33,101 nucleotides of DNA from Desulfosporosinus sp. Tol-M (lineage in GTDB: Bacteria > Bacillota > Desulfitobacteriia > Desulfitobacteriales > Desulfitobacteriaceae), in contig JQID01000132.1 in NCBI GenBank assembly GCA_000770645.1, positions 1-33,101 of the forward strand. The letters run 5' to 3'. Numbering within the stretch: position 1 is the stretch's first letter; each line of letters starts with the position of its first letter. Of this stretch, positions 30,259 through 33,101 are shown in pieces. The position numbers and the translations under genes were made by a program. Below the pieces are notes generated by a model, which did not search any database, was not told the DNA's origin, and saw only the letters and a list, made by a program, of their open reading frames with translations.

Positions 30259-31860
30259 ATCCGAAAACTCAAAAAATACAAACCAACTGCTTTTAAAGCG
30301 AAGGACGCTTATTACAGCAAAGAAACGGCCGATTATGCAGTCGCATTCATCGAGGCACTTTCCCATACCAAAGGCACCTGGGCGGGAAAACCCTTCGAGC
30401 TGATTGACTGGCAGGAACAGATTATCCGAGACGTGTTCGGCACTCTGAAACCCAATGGCTATCGGCAGTTTAATACCGCCTATGTAGAGATACCAAAGAA
30501 GATGGGAAAATCAGAGCTCGCCGCCGCTGTCGCCTTGTTACTGACCTGCGGTGACAATGAAGAACGCGCCGAGGTCTACGGCTGCGCGGCCGACCGCAAT
30601 CAGGCCTCCATTGTTTTTAACGTGGCGGCGGATATGGTGCGCATGTGCCCAGCACTGTCAAAGCGGGTGAAAATTCTTGATTCGCAGAAACGGCTCATAT
30701 TTCAACCAACCGGTAGCATCTACCAGGTCTTGTCTGCTGATGTGGGAAACAAGCACGGTTTCAATACCCACGGCGTCGTGTTTGATGAGCTGCACACCCA
30801 GCCTAATCGAAAACTGTTTGATGTCATGACCAAGGGCAGCGGCGATGCCAGGATGCAGCCACTGTATTTCCTAATCACCACTGCCGGGGACAACCAAAAC
30901 AGCATCTGCTGGGAAGTACACCAAAAGGCGCTGGATATCATCGACGGCAGAAAGAACGATCCCACCTTCTATCCAGTGATTTATGGTGCGGCTACCGAGG
31001 ATGATTGGGCTGATCCGAAGGTGTGGAAAAAGGCAAATCCGTCACTAGGCATCACCGTCAGCATGGATAAAGTCAAAGCAGCGTTTGAGTCAGCCAGGCA
31101 AAACCCAGCTGAGGAGAATAGCTTCAGGCAGCTTCGACTGAACCAGTGGGTCAAGCAGGCAGTGCGTTGGATGCCGATGGACAGATGGGATCAATGCGCG
31201 TTCCCCGTGAACGAAGACGCTCTCGGAGGGCGGGTCTGTTACGGCGGGCTCGACCTTTCAAGCAGTACGGATATAACAGCGTTCGTACTGGTCTTCCCGC
31301 CACTTGATGAGGAGGACAAATATAGCGTGCTCCCGTTCTTCTGGATACCAGAGGACAACATTGATCTTCGGGTCCGGCGCGATCATGTGAATTATGACGT
31401 TTGGCAGAAACAAGGGTTTTTGTTAACCACCGAGGGAAATGTGGTGCATTACGGCTTCATTGAAGCGTTCATTGAACAGCTGGGCACGAAGTACAACATC
31501 CGCGAGATTGCTTTCGATCGCTGGGGCGCAGTCCAGATGACACAGAATTTGGAAAACCTCGGCTTTTCGGTCGTCCCGTTTGGACAGGGTTTCAAGGATA
31601 TGTCACCGCCGACAAAGGAGCTAATGAAACTAACATTTGAAGAGAAAATCGCGCATGGCGGTCATCCGGTCCTTAGGTGGATGATGGATAACATTTTTAT
31701 TCGAACCGATCCTGCCGGAAACATCAAGACCGACAAGGAGAAGTCCACAGAGAAAATTGACGGTGCGGTGGCGACGATTATGGCGCTTGACCGCGCAATT
31801 CGGTGCGGCAACGAAAGTGGAGCTTCGGTCTATGACGATCGCGGCCTGCTTGTTTTTTAG
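30259..31860 (+). CDS. Phage terminase large subunit (HK97-like)
   Basis: Packaging ATPase/nuclease, about 533 residues from 30259. The ATPase shows the Walker A-like IPKKMGKSEL (about 78-87) and Walker B GVVFDELHTQ. The C-terminal RNase H-like nuclease begins YGGLDLSSSTDITAF, with EIAFDRWG and a late DGAVATIMALDRAI. The reading frame is open from 30253, and family-typical sequence (KLKKYKPTAF...WAGKPFELIDWQEQIIRDVFG) lies before the first GTG at 30433. There is no ATG, GTG or TTG in 30253-30432. GGAGG (30245-30249) fits an ATC start at 30259, less well CTG 30253; a sequence error is also possible. Confidence 0.88.
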   Translation: MRKLKKYKPTAFKAKDAYYSKETADYAVAFIEALSHTKGTWAGKPFELIDWQEQIIRDVFGTLKPNGYRQFNTAYVEIPKKMGKSELAAAVALLLTCGDNEERAEVYGCAADRNQASIVFNVAADMVRMCPALSKRVKILDSQKRLIFQPTGSIYQVLSADVGNKHGFNTHGVVFDELHTQPNRKLFDVMTKGSGDARMQPLYFLITTAGDNQNSICWEVHQKALDIIDGRKNDPTFYPVIYGAATEDDWADPKVWKKANPSLGITVSMDKVKAAFESARQNPAEENSFRQLRLNQWVKQAVRWMPMDRWDQCAFPVNEDALGGRVCYGGLDLSSSTDITAFVLVFPPLDEEDKYSVLPFFWIPEDNIDLRVRRDHVNYDVWQKQGFLLTTEGNVVHYGFIEAFIEQLGTKYNIREIAFDRWGAVQMTQNLENLGFSVVPFGQGFKDMSPPTKELMKLTFEEKIAHGGHPVLRWMMDNIFIRTDPAGNIKTDKEKSTEKIDGAVATIMALDRAIRCGNESGASVYDDRGLLVF

Positions 31861-31872
31861 TAAAGGAGATTG

Positions 31873-33101
31873 ATGTCTATGGGAATACTGCAAGGAATAT
31901 TCAAAGCGCGCGACAAGCCTAAAGATGCACTCGGGAGCAGCCGCTACAGCTTCTTTTTCGGCAGCACCAGTGCGGGCAAACCAGTAAACGAACAAACAGC
32001 CATGCAAATGACGGCTGTGTACAGTTGTGTGAGGATATTATCCGAGACGTTGGCGGGGCTTCCGCTCCATATCTACCAATACAACGATTCCGGAGGTAAA
32101 GAAAAACACCTTAAGCACCCGCTGTACAAACTGCTCCATGACGAACCCAACCCTGAGATGACTTCGTTTGCATTTAGAGAAACGCTGATGAGTCATCTTT
32201 TATTATGGGGAAATGCTTATGCGCAAATCATACGAAACGCTCGCGGCGAAGTCCTTGCGCTTTATCCGCTGATGCCAAACAAAATGACGGTCGACCGAGA
32301 TTCAAACGGTCGGCTTTTCTATTTATACCAGCGCAGCAACGAGGACACTCCCTCCCTCGGAAAAGACAGCCAGGTTTACCTGTCTCCCTCTGACGTTCTT
32401 CATATTCCTGGCCTCGGCTTTGATGGACTGGTTGGCTATTCTCCCATTGCAATGGCGAAGAATGCTGTGGGACTGGCCATTGCCACTGAGGAATACGGTG
32501 CAAAATTTTTCGCTAATGGAGCCGCTCCGGGCGGAGTGCTGGAACACCCTGGCACCATCAAGGACCCACAGAAAATTAAAGAGTCCTGGAACGCAGCCTA
32601 TCAAGGCAGCGGAAACTCACATCGGGTAGCCGTTCTTGAAGAAGGCATGAAGTATCAGCCAATCGCGATATCACCGGAGCAGGCCCAGTTTCTGGAGACT
32701 CGAAAGTTTCAGATCAATGAGATCGCCCGTATTTTTAGGGTGCCACCTCACATGCTGGCTGACCTTGAGAAATCGTCTTTCTCCAACATCGAGCAGCAAT
32801 CCCTTGAGTTCGTGAAATACACCCTGGACCCTTGGGTAGTGCGCTGGGAACAGTCCATGTGCCGCGCCCTACTCATGGAGAGCGAAAAACCGAAGCTGTT
32901 CATTAAGTTCAATGTGGACGGGCTGCTTCGAGGCGACTATGTGAGCCGAATGAGCGGTTACGCTACCGCACGTCAGAACGGTTGGATGAGCGCCAACGAC
33001 ATCCGTGAGCTTGAGAATCTGGACCGCATCCCGGCGGAGCTCGGTGGCGACCTCTACCTCATCAACGGCGCGATGACCAAACTGCAGGACGCAGGTGCGT
33101 T
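31873..33101 (+). CDS. Phage portal protein (HK97 family), cut by window end
   Basis: At least 409 residues with no stop before the window edge. It begins MSMGILQGIFKARDKPKD, then AMQMTAVYSCVRILSETLAGLPLHIY, the typical HK97-type portal opening. Further portal features are YSPIAMAKNAVGLAIATEEYGAKFFANGAAPGGVL and FQINEIARIFRVPPHMLAD. Portals form the ring through which DNA enters the capsid. It starts 12 bp after the large terminase; ATG 31873 and ATG 31879 are both possible, with AAAGGAG at 31862-31868. A protease and major capsid gene should follow outside the window. Confidence 0.93.
   Translation, partial: MSMGILQGIFKARDKPKDALGSSRYSFFFGSTSAGKPVNEQTAMQMTAVYSCVRILSETLAGLPLHIYQYNDSGGKEKHLKHPLYKLLHDEPNPEMTSFAFRETLMSHLLLWGNAYAQIIRNARGEVLALYPLMPNKMTVDRDSNGRLFYLYQRSNEDTPSLGKDSQVYLSPSDVLHIPGLGFDGLVGYSPIAMAKNAVGLAIATEEYGAKFFANGAAPGGVLEHPGTIKDPQKIKESWNAAYQGSGNSHRVAVLEEGMKYQPIAISPEQAQFLETRKFQINEIARIFRVPPHMLADLEKSSFSNIEQQSLEFVKYTLDPWVVRWEQSMCRALLMESEKPKLFIKFNVDGLLRGDYVSRMSGYATARQNGWMSANDIRELENLDRIPAELGGDLYLINGAMTKLQDAGA

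Overview
The window looks like a mobile or accessory segment of a low-to-mid GC Gram-positive bacterium, most likely class Clostridia (Firmicutes). Evidence: strong AGGAGG-type ribosome binding sites, GTG and TTG starts, HsdS linkers of the WEQRK / DNLITLHQRK type, and a phage gene order typical of clostridial prophages. The species cannot be named from sequence alone. No rRNA, tRNA or CRISPR array was recognised.

Region 1 (1-1300) has two terminators, a small degenerate repeat and a leftward gene for a sigma-region-4-like regulator. Its long leader carries a tiny upstream ORF and a hairpin that buries the ribosome binding site.

Region 2 (about 1300-14900) is a rightward defence island. A three-gene ABC-three-component (ABC-3C) conflict system (zinc-finger partner, small middle component, DUF2326 ATPase) overlaps an XRE regulator, followed 30 bp later by a complete type I restriction-modification system, hsdM-hsdS-hsdR. 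Behind hsdR lie a GIY-YIG/DUF4357 gene, a duplicated scrap of the hsdR 3' end, two promoterless target-recognition cassettes of hsdS in opposite orientation, and a tyrosine recombinase. All four target-recognition domains share the same boundaries: a 17-19 bp repeat at the start and a perfect 30 bp repeat at the end. This is the signature of a specificity-switching (phase-variable) type I system.

Region 3 (about 15000-33101) is a siphovirus-like prophage module. Leftward genes encode a family A DNA polymerase, a small membrane protein, a DUF2815 SSB-like protein, a DUF2800 Cas4/RecB-like nuclease and two small proteins. They diverge at 19474-19779 from a rightward operon: DUF4406-like protein, primase-helicase, VRR-NUC nuclease, SNF2 helicase, DUF1492 regulator, HNH nuclease, small terminase, SAM synthetase, ParB-DNA methyltransferase fusion, small DUF proteins, large terminase and a portal gene cut by the window edge. 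The divergent region holds three copies of a composite motif, AGTCCCAGGACA-N13-TGAACGAA.

The most interesting points are the ABC-3C/XRE/type I RM linkage, the recombinase-driven hsdS shuffling whose repeat geometry would also move hsdR, the hsdR-tail scar around the GIY-YIG gene, the composite motif in the phage control region, a phage metK overlapping a methyltransferase gene, and a large terminase with no ordinary start codon.
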